The position numbers and the translations under genes are program-made. The notes under the pieces were generated by a model. That model saw nothing but the letters and a program-made list of their open reading frames with translations. It was not told where the DNA came from and did not search any database. From Ferruginibacter sp. (GTDB lineage Bacteria > Bacteroidota > Bacteroidia > Chitinophagales > Chitinophagaceae), in NCBI GenBank assembly GCA_025352435.1, contig JANXTN010000162.1, positions 1-16,258 on the forward strand: a DNA stretch of 16,258 bases, given 5' to 3'. How positions within the stretch are numbered: the stretch's first letter is position 1; each line of letters begins with the position of its first letter. Positions 16,141 through 16,258 of this stretch are shown here, one piece after another.

Positions 16141-16258
16141 TTACAATTTCACATAAACCGCCATTCCCATTCCTTTCGATGCAGCACCTATGCCAAATAC
16201 ATCTTTTACTTTTTTTCTAACAACGCCGTTGAAAATATCTACAGCTTTATAAGATGCT
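16141..16258 (-). CDS. C-terminal fragment of an unidentified protein
   Basis: A minus-strand frame enters from the window edge and runs 38 codons to TAA at 16141-16143; the start is outside the window. The readable tail includes YKAVDIFNGVV, a basic KKVKD, then DVFGIGAASKGMGMAVYVKL at the very end. It is not hydrophobic enough to be the end of NuoJ, which usually precedes nuoK. The alternating Gly/Ala/Met-Val-Tyr-Val ending could be a final beta strand, but I do not recognise the family. The plus strand is also open here, so coding status rests on the plausible composition and the same-strand position before nuoK. Confidence 0.5.
   Translation of the reverse strand, partial: ASYKAVDIFNGVVRKKVKDVFGIGAASKGMGMAVYVKL

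Overview
The window is AT-rich chromosomal DNA from a member of the Bacteroidota, most likely a Chitinophagaceae-type bacterium. The reasons are a Bacteroidota-style TonB operon (exbB, two exbD, tonB with a cytoplasmic N-terminal extension and a long polyproline run), weak or absent Shine-Dalgarno sequences, candidate promoters of the Bacteroidota TTG/TAnnTTTG type, and a separate-gene nuoK-L-M-N module. The taxonomic call is inference from protein style, since no rRNA or marker gene is present. I found no tRNA, rRNA, CRISPR array, insertion sequence or complete mobile element.

Layout: positions 1-293 are non-coding and hold two different short-period repeat arrays. mnmE (minus strand) follows, with a solitary exbD paralogue just upstream of it. 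A Rho-independent terminator at 2325-2354 separates these from the TonB energy-transduction operon, which reads exbB > exbD > exbD > tonB on the minus strand (5441 to 2377). About 520 bp of gene-free DNA upstream of exbB holds two abutting dyad-symmetric elements. Next comes an ATPase-less MacB/FtsX-type ABC permease (minus), diverging from a secreted M13 zinc metallopeptidase (plus) across a 302-bp region with an 11-bp tandem array. The peptidase ends in a strong hairpin terminator, followed by a YdhF-like aldo/keto reductase (plus). That gene converges on the complex I membrane-arm genes, which run nuoK > nuoL > nuoM > nuoN on the minus strand. The last 118 bases are the C-terminal end of an unidentified minus-strand gene that does not look like nuoJ.

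How the genes work together: the Exb/TonB proteins use the proton gradient to power outer-membrane TonB-dependent receptors. The Nuo subunits are the antiporter-like proton-pumping part of NADH:quinone oxidoreductase, so one end of the window makes the proton motive force and the other spends it. The genes between them (peptidase, permease, reductase, tRNA modification) have no evident functional link to these modules.

No clearly novel multi-gene system is visible. The most unusual signal is in the non-coding DNA. At least seven distinct short-period repeat arrays (7, 7-8, ~10, 10, 11, 14 and 21 bp periods) sit in the gaps, several near one or two helical turns. Each has its own sequence, and three of them occupy successive junctions of the nuo operon. 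Other points worth a look are the third exbD with a periplasmic CxxC, nuoM starting at TTG one codon after the in-frame nuoL stop, and the SGI1-like attachment-site sequence at the end of mnmE.
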